Source: Ornithodoros turicata (taxonomy: Eukaryota > Arthropoda > Arachnida > Ixodida > Argasidae). From it: DNA of 64,000 nucleotides. The notes beneath the pieces were generated by a model. That model made no database searches. It had not been told where the DNA came from and saw only the letters and a list, made by a program, of their open reading frames with translations. The stretch's first letter is position 1. Each line of letters starts with the position of its first letter. Positions 32,810 through 42,958 of the stretch are shown here, in pieces. The stretch spans positions 21,830,804-21,894,803 of the forward strand of contig NC_088204.1 of assembly GCF_037126465.1 (NCBI RefSeq), in the 5' to 3' direction. The translations under genes and the position numbers were made by a program.

Positions 32810-33737
32810 GGCTCCTAATACCAGTTAAGTGTCTCCTTAGGTCTCCAGATAATTGTCTCTTCAAACGATTACAACGTGTGCAATAAAACTTGGGGCGCGT
32901 TCCTCGCCATTTCGTAGTTTTGAAAGTTCGCTTTTGCTCCGCTTTCGCCTGCGCTTCGTGGGAGGCCGTTGAATGGTTAGGCACGTGTTCGTAGCCACGT
33001 AACAGATTCACAAGTTTGCGTTGGTTCCGCCCATCACCATAGGAGAAGACGGGCCACGTGGTACTCTTCGCGGGGTGAGCGCTAAAGAGCCGTTCCCTGC
33101 CAGCCCGTGCTCCTATGATCGTCGGCGTTCAGAGTGAAGATTGGACGACGAAAATATATTCGAGGTTTGACGTTCTCATTGGAAATAAAATGTGTTCTAA
33201 TATAAGAAAGGGCATCTCCGATGACGACTGAGTGCACAAATACCGCACCTTCCTTCTCTCAGCCTTCGTTACCACGTGGGGAAAAGGGACGAAGAGAGCA
33301 TGGTGACAGGAATATTTCGAATTCATACTGTTAGCATTGTGTTAACACTAAACTTGTACTCAACCCAAGTAAGCTATGTATCGTGACATATCCTGACAAA
33401 TGAGGGAAACGAAAGCACGGGACGGGAAGGACACAAGACTGACTCTCGACTCATAGACTGTCGTGCATCCTTCTGGTCCAGTGTTTTCGTTTTCCTCAAA
33501 CTCAAGGCAACGTTACCGTCGTGAAGGCTGTATCTTCCATGCAATATTTCTGTGAAGCTTTAGAGATCGCGAACAAAACACAAGCAGACAATGGACGATA
33601 AATGTAGAACAGAATGCTGTTTTCCACGCGCTCTCGTGCTGCATGACAGTTGGCTTTTATTTATTTATTTTCACTTGCACCGTGGCCATTGGACGGTCTG
33701 GGGGCGCTGACGAGGGCGGAGCCAACGCGAACTTGCG
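32810..33737. other. Intronic stretch without recognised elements
   Basis: A 68-codon minus-strand ORF (32,805-33,011) contains a CTRC pair, but there are too few residues to call a zinc finger. Nothing else was recognised. Confidence 0.3.
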
Positions 33738-34260
33738 ATGGGGTAGATTCACACGGCGGACCGACCCCAGGAATCGATCCACGGACTGCGTAAACGGCAG
33801 AGCTTACGTCATGGAAAGTGCGCACTGCGGTCCGCGAGGGACCAGATCAGGGAGCGCGGACCGTTCGCCTCCGCCATACAAACGATCCGCGCGGGCTGAG
33901 CATAAGAGCTCTGCGCCCGGGTACGTATATACCTGTCGGTCGCGTGACGTCACTAGGGTCTCGAGGCTTTCTTCCTGCTCCGGTCCCTCATGTGAACCCC
34001 TGAGGAACGCGCCCTTGGTTCCTCGCGTGTACGATGCCGTCATCCGCTGTTTCTGGGTGCACGTGTGCGGTGGTGCGTTCGCCAGAGGCTTACTGTGGGC
34101 TCACACGAAAGACCGGAGCAGGGAGAACTCCTCACGACCCGAGTGACGTCACGCGGCCCGACAACTCCACGCGCGGACCGATTGTATGGCGAGGCGAACA
34201 GTCCGGGCTCCCTGACCTGGTCCCTCGCAGGCCGGAGTGCGCACATTTCCATGATGCCAC
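33738..34260. mobile_element. Two MITE copies in inverted orientation forming a long hairpin
   Basis: Copy 1 spans about 33,738-34,003 and begins GGGGTAGATTCACACGGCGG. Copy 2 (about 34,085-34,258) is an inverted partial copy. Blocks such as GTGCGCACT, AGGGACCAG, GTTCGCCT, CGTGACGTCACT and CTGCTCCGGTC appear in both, in opposite order and strand. A third copy lies at 35,607-35,921. Confidence 0.75.
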
Positions 34261-34741
34261 AGTTATTTTTCCTCCAAATCCTGGGGCAGGATCTGTCTGT
34301 CTTTCTTGTTTATGGGAAGAAACGAAAGATATTTCTGCATTGAACGTGGTACACTTTTTGACCAGGTTGACTGAAATGCTGTACCTGCTAGCAAATGTTC
34401 CTGCACAAATGCTATGTAGTTGATCCATATTGTGCTACGAAAATTGGAACTACGTCTTTCTCTCTATCTATGGCACTGATTAGGCATACCTGTGGACAGC
34501 AGAGTACGCACGAGGGGAACTAACCCATAGGGGTGGACTAACCTCGACTCGCTTCCGAGTGGTCGTTCTTTATGAACTGTCTAATTGTCCAACGGAAAAG
34601 TGATTGTCGATTTTTCATTGCTGCTTCCTAATTTAGTCACACTGGCAATATTGAAAGTATGCTACGCAAAAGTATGTAGTATGTGTAGTACACTACACTA
34701 GATTTTTGCAGCCCTTGATTGATATTTGTGCTTCATTGCAG

Positions 34742-34922
34742 GAGGCAGAGAACAAGACTGATTGGACAGCCACAGCCAAACCTCTCCTCTAATGAATATG
34801 GCAAACCCTCGTCGCCGGATCAAATGACATCATCTGTAGAGAACCTGTGGGCTCAAGAGCAAGTCTCAGACAGGACTGATGGTGCCGAAGATGCGCAACT
34901 ACTTAGTGGCTCTGATGGAAAC
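34742..34922 (+). CDS. AKAP2/MISP-like scaffold protein, exon 2
   Basis: TTCATTGCAG precedes it and GTAAGC follows. The large exon leaves two bases (AA); the first base here (G) completes a lysine codon, and the frame continues RQRTRLIGQPQPNLSS, extending the last coiled module. The exon adds 60 further codons and ends in phase 0. Its content is polar and probably disordered, with an acidic stretch near the end. Confidence 0.85.
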
Positions 34923-35170
34923 GTAAGCTCGCAGCCTCTCTTAATTCTTTTCCTAGTTTGTACATCAAGGTCGGCGGTCCTCAGCTGCGAGCAGTCGTCA
35001 GCAATTGAGTCACCTGACTTATACCCCAGATATACGGGCATTCTTCGACGACCTTTGCAACCAACTGCAGTGAAAAACGCGCGTAGCGCCAGCAACCTTG
35101 TAATGTGTCAACTTCTAAAAGGGCATTGAATCCAATGCTCCTTGACAGGTTGACACATTACACACTTGCT

Positions 35171-35442
35171 GGAGCTACGTACCATCCTCGGTAGCTCAGT
35201 GGGGTGCTGGCTTGCTGAGCTCAAGATCGCGGGTTCGATCCCGGCCGAGGGCGGTAGCAATGTGGGGGAGGTAAACATTGCTTCCAGCACTGTGTGTCCG
35301 AAGATTTCCGGCGCACGTCAAAAGAACCTCAGGTGGTCGAAATTATCCGCAGTCCTACCCTGCAGCACGTGCAACATGTCGCCACACTGGGCAGACAAAC
35401 CTTACGTGTAACATCACGGTACCATTATTTGGAGCTACGCAC
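35171..35442 (+). mobile_element. tRNA-derived SINE (Ruka-like) with 12-bp target duplication
   Basis: The body is 35,183-35,430. The head has an A box (GTAGCTCAGTGGGG) and a B box (GGGTTCGATCCCGG). GGAGCTACGTAC at 35,171-35,182 and GGAGCTACGCAC at 35,431-35,442 form a target duplication with one mismatch. The insertion is older than the 10.7 kb copy. Confidence 0.85.
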
Positions 35443-35606
35443 GTTTTTCAAGGCAGTTGGTTTCAACGCTCGTTGAAGACTGCCCATGTAACAGGTGTAT
35501 CAGACAGCCGAAATGACACACTGTTACACAAGATGTATAACTTTTATTTTTGTAATGTTTAGTGTTATATTGTATTTCCAGCATACTTTCCTCACCGTAA
35601 AGGGAG

Positions 35607-35921
35607 ACTAAGGGTAGATTCGCACGACGGACGGATCCCCGGATTGCGTAACGTCACAGCTTTTACGCCACGGAAATGTGCGCACTCCGGTCCACGACGT
35701 ACCAGATCAGGGAGCGCGGACAGTTCGCCTGCCCCATAGAAACGGTCCTGGTGACGTCACTCGCCTTGCAAGGATTTCTCTATGGGCGCCGTCATGGGGG
35801 GGGGGGGGGGGGATCCCATTCCGTGAGGACCCCCCCCCCCTTCTCCCCTGAAAAAATTCCTGACGACGCCAATGGATCTTTTCCCTGCTCCCGTCCCTCA
35901 TGTGAATCCACCCTAAAGAGT
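35607..35921 (+). mobile_element. Third copy of the GGGTAGATTC MITE with a nested G/C-tract insert
   Basis: It starts AGGGTAGATTCGCACGACGG and ends CCTCATGTGAATCCACCCT, so its termini are inverted repeats. Inside, 35,786-35,871 is bounded by GGGCGCCGTCA and TGACGACGCC and contains 17 G and 12 C, which looks like a second nested element. Confidence 0.7.
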
Positions 35922-36405
35922 AAAAATTCCTCCTCGTGGAATAAAAGATTCCGTTGCTTTGCCACCAACACAAACAGGAACGGGATTCAGCATCGTCGTT
36001 ATTTACGCGCAAATGAAACTGCATTTTGCGCCTTCCATCTTCCCTCCTTCGAAGCGTGACACTGCGGAGTGACCTTCCATTGGTGTCCTCATACGACTTG
36101 CCCAATCATCGCGGGAGACGGTTTGGGGAGAGCAACGGGAGGGCGAAAACCCTCTCACAAAAGAGCTCTTCATGAACCCTTCAGAACGTGAAAACCCTGT
36201 AATGAAAGGAATCCGAAATCCTACCAACCGAAATCCTCTGATATGCTCCCGCAAAAGCTTCCGTCATTCGCACACTAGTCCTGGAAAATAGCGTGCGCTC
36301 GCAGCCAGTCCTTGTCTCTAGGGATCTCTGAGCGAGGACTGACCCGTGCTTGTGCCCGAAGCGACGAAATTGGTATGAAGTGGGAGTAGAGTAGAACATC
36401 TATAC

Positions 36406-37434
36406 AGGGTGTTTCACGAGAAATGAGCGAAAGTTAAAAAAAAAGATTCGTCGCACACCAAAAAGACGGACTGCATAGTGTTACCAGTGGTGTGAGCATA
36501 ATCAAACTATTTTATGTGAGGAAAAAAATTAGCCGGAGCTCTTCGGCTGCACGTAGAGTATATGTTTGTAAGTGCCCAAACGTCGCTATGCCAGTACTGG
36601 ACAGCTGTTTCGGCCTTATTGGGCCGTCGCCAGCAGTACGCAGGCAGGCAACGTTTGAGAGGGTGGCGTCAGAAGGTCACGTAACACGCGATTCCTCTCG
36701 TCAGGGTGAGCGACTCACCATTGAAAGCCCAGTGCAAGGCCACTGAAGTACGTAGAGTATATGTTTGTAAGTGCCTAAACGTTTTTATGTTTTGTAATTC
36801 ATTAATTAAGTGAAATTAATTAATCAGTTTTTAGTTATAAGGATTAGAGCCAAAATGTCAATGAGAAGGTTGTAGCGGGTGATACAACGACCCGAAACCC
36901 GTTGATTGCAACTTTGTACCTCTAACGGATCCTTTCTTTTTTTTTCCCGGTTCCAGATATTAACTTTCGGGTTTGCAAAAAACGGACGCGGGACCTGTTG
37001 CAGACGTGCCGGATCACAGCGCACTCGAGCATCCTGTTATCGAACAAAGACTATAGTCACAGTTCTCATTGACATTTTAGCTTGACATTGACTCCTCACG
37101 TGTCTGCGACAGGTGTCCCACTTCGGTTTTATGCAAACTCGAAAGTTAATTTTTGGAACCAGGAAAGAAGTATCCATTAGAGGTACAAAGTTGCAATCAA
37201 CAGGTTTTGTGTCATTGTATCGCCCGCTACAGCTGTTTCATTGACATTTTGGCTCTAATCCTTATAATTGAAAAACTGATGAATTCATTTCGCTTAATTA
37301 ATTAATCAACTCCAAAACAAAAACAGTTTGAGTATCATCACAGCACTGGTTACACTATGCAGTCATCTTTTCCGTGTGCGATGAACCATTTCTGTTTTGC
37401 TTTTTACTTTGGCTCATTTTTCGTGAAACACCCT
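36406..37434. mobile_element. GGGTG-ended DNA transposon with long inverted arms, interrupted by a PLE fragment
   Basis: AGGGTGTTTCACGAGAAATG at the left is mirrored by CATTTTTCGTGAAACACCCT at the right. Long inner arms match, including AGGTACAAAGTTGCAATCAA and TAGAGCCAAAATGTCA with their complements. TATA lies on both sides. The left arm is broken at about 36,540-36,782 by a Penelope-type insert. No transposase is present. Confidence 0.75.
36551..36781. mobile_element. Penelope-like fragment between 32-bp direct repeats
   Basis: ACGTAGAGTATATGTTTGTA at 36,551 recurs at 36,750 and both copies continue with AGTGCCYAAACG. Between them CTGTTTCGGCCTTATTGGGC resembles a PLE pseudo-LTR; on the minus strand it gives CTGGCGA, a GGCC-AATAAGGCC hairpin and GAAACAG, a degenerate hammerhead plan. 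Confidence 0.5.
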
Positions 37435-38067
37435 ATAGTGAACCCAGATATAGTGAGGATATGGTTATAGTGAAATAAACCTGCAGTCCCGATCTGTTGA
37501 AACCCCTGCCATGAACTACTGATACATATAGTGAAGTTTCTTTAGTAGCCCGACCACCTCCGCACAACTGTGTTGCAATCAGCTCAGTCGTCCCTTTGGA
37601 AAAGGGAGAGTATGTGGGTGTCCTGAGGTGGAGTAGGGTCATGAGAAAGTTGCCACGAGGAATTTCTACTGAGCTAAAACATATCATTATTGCAAATTTG
37701 CACTGCGTTTTTAATGTCCAGTCGTCAATTTTTTAAATTTAAATACCTACATCGCCAGCAGGCATTACAGTTGGGCATTACAGCAGGCATTACAGTTACA
37801 ATAGTCACACATACATACAGTCTGCACCACATAACTACACCAGCATACATTGGCATTTAGTTGGCATTGGCACAACCTAGCGTAGAACATATCTCAACAT
37901 TTGGCTCTTCAGCTACAACGCTGGACAGAGTATTCCATTGTGATATTATCCATGGGAAAAAGGAATATTTGAAAGGAATACATATTTGAATACTCAGAAA
38001 TATTGAGGAAGAGCATTCATTACATTGCTTCATTGCAACAAATAAATGTCATATTTCTTTTGCACAG

Positions 38068-38151
38068 AATTCTGGATGCGCAAGACGCCGCAGCGCTTTG
38101 ATTGCACAATGGGAACAGCGTATCCAGAAAACAGATACGGTCAAGTCATAA
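38068..38151 (+). CDS. AKAP2/MISP-like scaffold protein, last exon
   Basis: A strong acceptor (TATTTCTTTTGCACAG) comes before a phase-0 frame, as required by exon 2. It encodes 27 residues including RRRSALIAQWEQRIQ, then TAA. A basic helix ending the protein suits a terminal cytoskeletal or membrane-binding segment, but that role is inference. The three exons together give 876 codons from the ATG at 29,060. Confidence 0.75.
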   Translation, partial: NSGCARRRSALIAQWEQRIQKTDTVKS

Positions 38152-40200
38152 AGAAGCACCTTGGTCTGAGGAGGAGCCCCACACTGTAGCACAGTGATGT
38201 ACAGGATGACATTGTTTTGGCGATGGTGTTTTTTACACCAAGGATCCGTGCCTGCAGAGGAACTGTTCTGTAAAGTGGCAGCAGGCAAGCTTTTACTCCA
38301 TACAGCTAAGCTGAGCTAAGCAGTATGCAAGCTGTAGCATAGAAGCGAGCCTGCAATTATAATTAACGGTCTGTTCCCTTGGTGAGCTATTTTACGGTAA
38401 GCAAAGTAAGTTTACGAGCTGTGAGAGCCCCTATAAATGTGAGGACATGTATAGATGGATGGCTTTCCTCAATATTTTTACATATATGTCTGATTTATTT
38501 ACGCCTGTGTGTTTTGCTTCCTGGAAGCTTTGAGAGGTTGTTAAACAGCGACGAATTAGATCTGGAGGGTTGAAGGCATATCAAGAAAAGTACTGATGTA
38601 TTCAACCAGCTGAGGCCTTAGGCAATGAAACTATACGATGTCAAACGTTATATTACGTAGTAACAGTAGCCCTTTTGCTGAGGGCTCAGGACATCGAATG
38701 TGTCATTTGTTAGGACACAGATAGCCCTGAGTACCGTGAGATGTACTGCCACCATCAGACTTAACCAGAACATGTGATTGCCACACAGCATTGGCCAACC
38801 TAGCATTGACCAACACCACCTAGATACAGAAGGCCTGCTTATTGCCTCCTCTCCCTCCTTCGCGACGTGGACATATAAATTCAGAATTCGTCTGCTACTG
38901 CGATTCGCCGTTCTGCAAATTCAAGAACTCTCAAATCATTGCACCTAACTTAGAACCTGTAGACTTGAATTTGTAGACAAAAGTGGAACACACTTCCAAG
39001 AAAATCAGTCTTGAGTAAGATATGAGACCGTTTTGTGCTTTACTTTAAAGTTGTCCCAGTTAGTACGCGGGGACGTTCACCCACTCCTAGCAGACGACGG
39101 TGGTTCGTCTCCATGGCTACGACCACTGAAAGCACGTTCGTGATTGGCTACAGCCCGCAACCGCTATCGCTGAGCACTCACACTCTCCATAACGGTGCGG
39201 CATGTGCCCTGAGTCCTAGTTCCAAACCGAACACCTTCACACCGCTGAATTCTGCGCGGCACAAGCGGTCACACAGTTTAAATCTGATGGCGGCTATACA
39301 AAAACTTTGTGCTCCGAATAACTCCTAGTAAAATATGGTACTGCACCACTCTTACTTGGACAGGCCAGTAAACTTCCTGTACTTTTGATTTAAAATCTAA
39401 AGGCATTCAAAAACCTATCATGTTCCATTGCTCTCGCAGAGTGGACAATGAACATACAGGAGTGACATTTTACAATCATGTATTGGCTCGACACTTATTT
39501 TCCTCTTTACAACGAAGAAGCGAACATTGTATGGCAGAGTGACGTTTCTCGGCATTGTAGATATCGTTTTCAGCATGTGTGTCAGAACCTGACGTGCATC
39601 ACTGAGCAGTAAGAGCATTCATGTTTAGGCCTTACCCCCCATTACTGTGCCTAAATACAAATCCTATTCCTAGCAGTGACAATGGTGCATAGTTTTCAAG
39701 TATGTGAAAGATGTTACCTTAACCCAGTACATTAGCATTGAACCTCCAAAATATTAATAAGTGCACATGACATATCTGCAGCTATGAAAGTTCACGGGCA
39801 GTGTCGCATGGTTTGTGAGTTTAGCCGCAAGTGCCTTAAGAACTGAAGAGCCGTACAGCACAGTCAGTGTTGAACACTGGTTTCTTCTCAGAAGCGGAGC
39901 TTAACTGTCAACAGTGTGATTCTGAGTGGTGAAAGGAAAAAGTTATTTAAGCTTTCTTAACTTTCTTGTTAAACTGGCACATTGCCAATTTATATTCTGT
40001 ATGCAGGGAGACCTGTTTGAGGCCATGATGCTTGTGTGCTCCTTCACACAACGTTGTATCAGTGCATGTTGTGATACGTGTTATGCTATATCTACGAGTT
40101 GAAACTGTATTGAAAACTGGCCATATTATTAGGACAGCCATACCGAGTGATTCAATTTTTATTTTATTGTAGTGACAGAAATAAAATGTATAACTTTCAT
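38152..40200 (+). other. Probable 3' UTR of the AKAP2-like gene
   Basis: About 2 kb of low-coding sequence follows the stop codon. A 97-codon ORF at 39,035-39,328 starts with GTG and does not fit as a further exon. The end is set by the AATAAA near 40,180. Confidence 0.5.
40180..40185 (+). promoter_or_regulatory. Candidate polyadenylation signal AATAAA
   Basis: It is followed about 20 bases later by a GT-rich stretch (TGTTTTGTCTTTGGTGG), the usual downstream element. Confidence 0.5.
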
Positions 40201-41095
40201 AGATGTTTTGTCTTTGGTGGGAGGAGCAACCTGCACAGTACGCAATGCACAATACAGTGGTTTCTTTTGCTCATTATTCTATACATCTAATAAGTAAGCA
40301 AAAGTTTCATGAAGACCTCATTTTCACAAATTTAAGGTCTCACGAATTATTGGTCACAGGAAGGAAAAATTGTAATTTACAATGAATGAGTTTCACAAAG
40401 TCGAACTTACCTACAGATTGCAAATCATTGTAACAACATTATAGTATACCAGCATACTTTGGAATATTTAGCATACTTTTGCAACATTTACACTACTAGA
40501 TTCTGCACTCATTCGAAAATCATTTTGTTGTTCCACCAGTGAAGTTTCCCAGGTGTTCCGGGTGAAGTGAAATGCCCAGCAGTCGGAACTAACAAAACAA
40601 CTTTTATATACAGCTCAACAAAGGGTATCCAACTGCCCATCAGTGAGCTTAGTGGTCCCACACAAGAACTTAATGGTACGTCAACGAGGCTTTGCAGTCG
40701 AACAGGTATGCCTCCCTGTAGATCAGGGGCCCCTAACGGGACATCAGAGATATGGAAGCATATAATCGCCAAAACATTCCATGCAGGACGTCGTAAAGGA
40801 CACAAGTCTAAAAGCTAAGGCGGAACTTGCGTCCGGTCCTAGTCTTGTCCTTTAGAGTTTCGTTGTGTCGAAAGTTCTAGCTGTTATAAAAATAAGCAAT
40901 GCTGTAGCCGACGTTCTTCCGTATTCAATATAGCAGCTCGCATTGTCCTGACAGGCCGATAGACCTCCGACCGTCAAGCTACAAATTTTTTTATGCCGTC
41001 TTACTCATTACGACTCGGAATATTCTAATATTTATTCAAGATGCAGTCGTTCGTGATATGTAACCGACGTCAAACTTCCCTAAAACTGGTCAGCT
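40201..41095. other. Unassigned stretch
   Basis: A plus-strand ORF at 40,567-40,818 follows an acceptor-like TATATACAG but has no partner exon and no motif. Nothing is called. Confidence 0.35.
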
Positions 41096-41147
41096 CTCAG
41101 AGGCTCAAGTTGTCTCGCGACGTAAACACCCAACTCAGAGGCTCAAG
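41096..41147 (+). mobile_element. 24-bp SINE 3'-end insertion with perfect 14-bp target duplication
   Basis: CTCAGAGGCTCAAG occurs at 41,096-41,109 and again at 41,134-41,147. The 24 bases between them, TTGTCTCGCGACGTAAACAC plus CCAA, are the extreme 3' end of the Ruka-like SINE seen at 10,982-11,005. This is a very strongly 5'-truncated retroposition. Confidence 0.85.
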
Positions 41148-41230
41148 CTGCGAACGCAGCAGCGTGTAAGGACGATTGAGTATCGCGCGGCGCTTGCAGC
41201 CTATAAAAGGTATTAAAGACTATAAAAACC

Positions 41231-41433
41231 CCGTGCCGGGAAACAAACAAAAAGGGCGACACAACTCCTAAGTCCTATACTTTCGAAAAGATAAAGGCAC
41301 TACGCAGGCTTGAGGGTGTGAGAGGGTAACCTTGCAGAAGAGGGCGTTGCTGGCTCAGGTTATTTAAGAGGCAGATCTGTCAATAAAATTCAGTCTGTGC
41401 TATGTGTCGTCCTTTTGTTTGTTTCACGGCACG
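41231..41433. mobile_element. 203-bp element with 32-bp inverted ends
   Basis: CCGTGCCGGGAAACAAACAA at the left pairs with TTGTTTGTTTCACGGCACGG at the right, continuing to GCGACACA and TGTGTCGT with three or so mismatches. AATAAAATTCAGTCTGTGCT inside resembles the ends of PLE copies. The family is uncertain. Confidence 0.6.
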
Positions 41434-42958
41434 GTTTTTTTAATCTCTTTTAAAGTATGAAATACCGAACAGCCCAATTTTTTGCAATTTTCTATAAGAG
41501 GCCACGAGCCATGCACCATAAGCATCCATAGAACGACTAGGAGCTTCATAGGTGGACGTCGCTTTCCGCGTATCCGCTGGATGTCGCGTGTCGGCAGATT
41601 CAAACATTTTCCTAGTCTTGACAGAATTCCCTGATGGAATGGAGTGCTGCGAGAAAAACAAAAAAAGCGCGATTGCACTGCAGAAGATTGATTCTCGATG
41701 GGTCTACAGAATGTCTAAACCAAAATGAGTAAGAAACACAGACGTTGTGGTAGCCTTGAGTTAATAACCCAAGTCATTCCTCACTTCAATGTTGTGTGTG
41801 TAAATTAAATAAATTTAGACACCTCACCCCTTCGGTTTAACAGCAGCAGTAAACAGGGCTGTCGGACTCACCAAATCACGGAAGACAAGCTACAAGTATA
41901 GTATATGTGCTGTCTCTCTTCAACTCGGTCGCGGTGGAAGGAGGCGAAAGTGAGCTGGTCCTTCATATTTGGAGAAGGGCCCCTCGATAATGCGGTCCGC
42001 CCTGGGTGGGCCGTGTCTTTGAATGGTACGGCCGATAAAAAGGTCGTCGGGGGAGCACCGCTTGCGGTGTTGTTCCGGGAAAGAATTTTTCTTTGGACAT
42101 TTCCACTTTGATGCCATTGCATCAAATGAAATGGACACTGCCATCCTAAGTGAGGTTTTGGTCTTTCAGCTCTGGAGAGCGTTTATCTTATCAAATCCTG
42201 CGCGCATTGTATACTTTAAAAAGTCTTGGAAACAAAAGAGAGTCCCAGAGAAAGATAAATTAATTGCTGTCATGATGTCGGAAAAAAGAAAGAAATAAAC
42301 AAATTTTGTTTTCTTTTACTTTTTTTTTACTTTTGTGGAGCTCCCATCAGGCCATTAGACCCTTAGGTCCTAATGGTTCCATCAAACCGCTAAACCGTTA
42401 GTCTTATTGGAGATGTCCGAAATTACGATAGGCCTATCGGCCTAATGGTCCCATTAGGATTGGCTCTGACGGATTTTTCGATTGGGATGCGCCCCTACGT
42501 TACGTCTACCCGGCTTTTCTGAAAAGCAATGAGCGAACTGCTCAATAACCTCTGTCAGCTCTTCACTCTGATTTCAGTCCAGATGTGCATGCCCAATTTC
42601 TGCTAAGTTTAGGCTGCCCTCTCCTTTGTTGCGGGGGGGGGGGGGGGGCTTATAAGTGGTGTAATGGGCACGCGGTCTTTAGTCCTGGGAGGGGACGACA
42701 CTTGAGTGACAAGGGTGACAGCTTTGAAAGTGGGATCTAATGTCCGCTACCATAGTAGGCCAATAAAATCCGCTTCGGATGCGCTGCCTAGTTTTCTTTT
42801 CCGCGAAGTGACCTCCACATGGCATTTCGTGGGCTAGGCGTATAGCACCTCCTCCCTTCGTGACTTAGGAAAGACCAGCTGCTTCTCCTTCCTACCACCT
42901 ATTTCCTCCACGTGAAATAGCATATCATCTTCTACTCTTCTTCTTCTTCTTCATTATG
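41434..42958. other. Unassigned stretch with a poly(G) tract
   Basis: An 18-G run lies near 42,632-42,649 and a TTC microsatellite near 42,939-42,952. ORFs are short and overlapping on both strands, with no recognisable domain. Confidence 0.35.

Larger units (their letters stand above)
31381..34741 (+). other. Intron 1 of the AKAP2-like gene
   Basis: It runs from GTAAGT to TTCATTGCAG. It contains a 19-G run (31,816-31,834), a minus-strand LINE tail, and a hairpin pair of MITEs at 33.7-34.3 kb. The other ORFs inside are shadows or repeat-derived. Confidence 0.75.
34923..38067 (+). other. Intron 2 of the AKAP2-like gene
   Basis: It runs from GTAAGC to TTTCTTTTGCACAG and contains a SINE, a MITE and a 1 kb GGGTG-ended element. 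An AT-rich stretch with repeated CATTACAG motifs lies at 37,765-37,800. Confidence 0.75.

Noticed and set aside
39035..39328. A 97-codon ORF as the last exon of the AKAP2-like gene
   Set aside because: Its frame would need a one-base overhang that exon 2 does not supply, and the exon at 38,068 fits phase 0 and ends the protein. It lies in the probable 3' UTR.
40567..40818. An 83-codon ORF after an acceptor-like TATATACAG
   Set aside because: No partner exon with matching phase and no recognisable motif.
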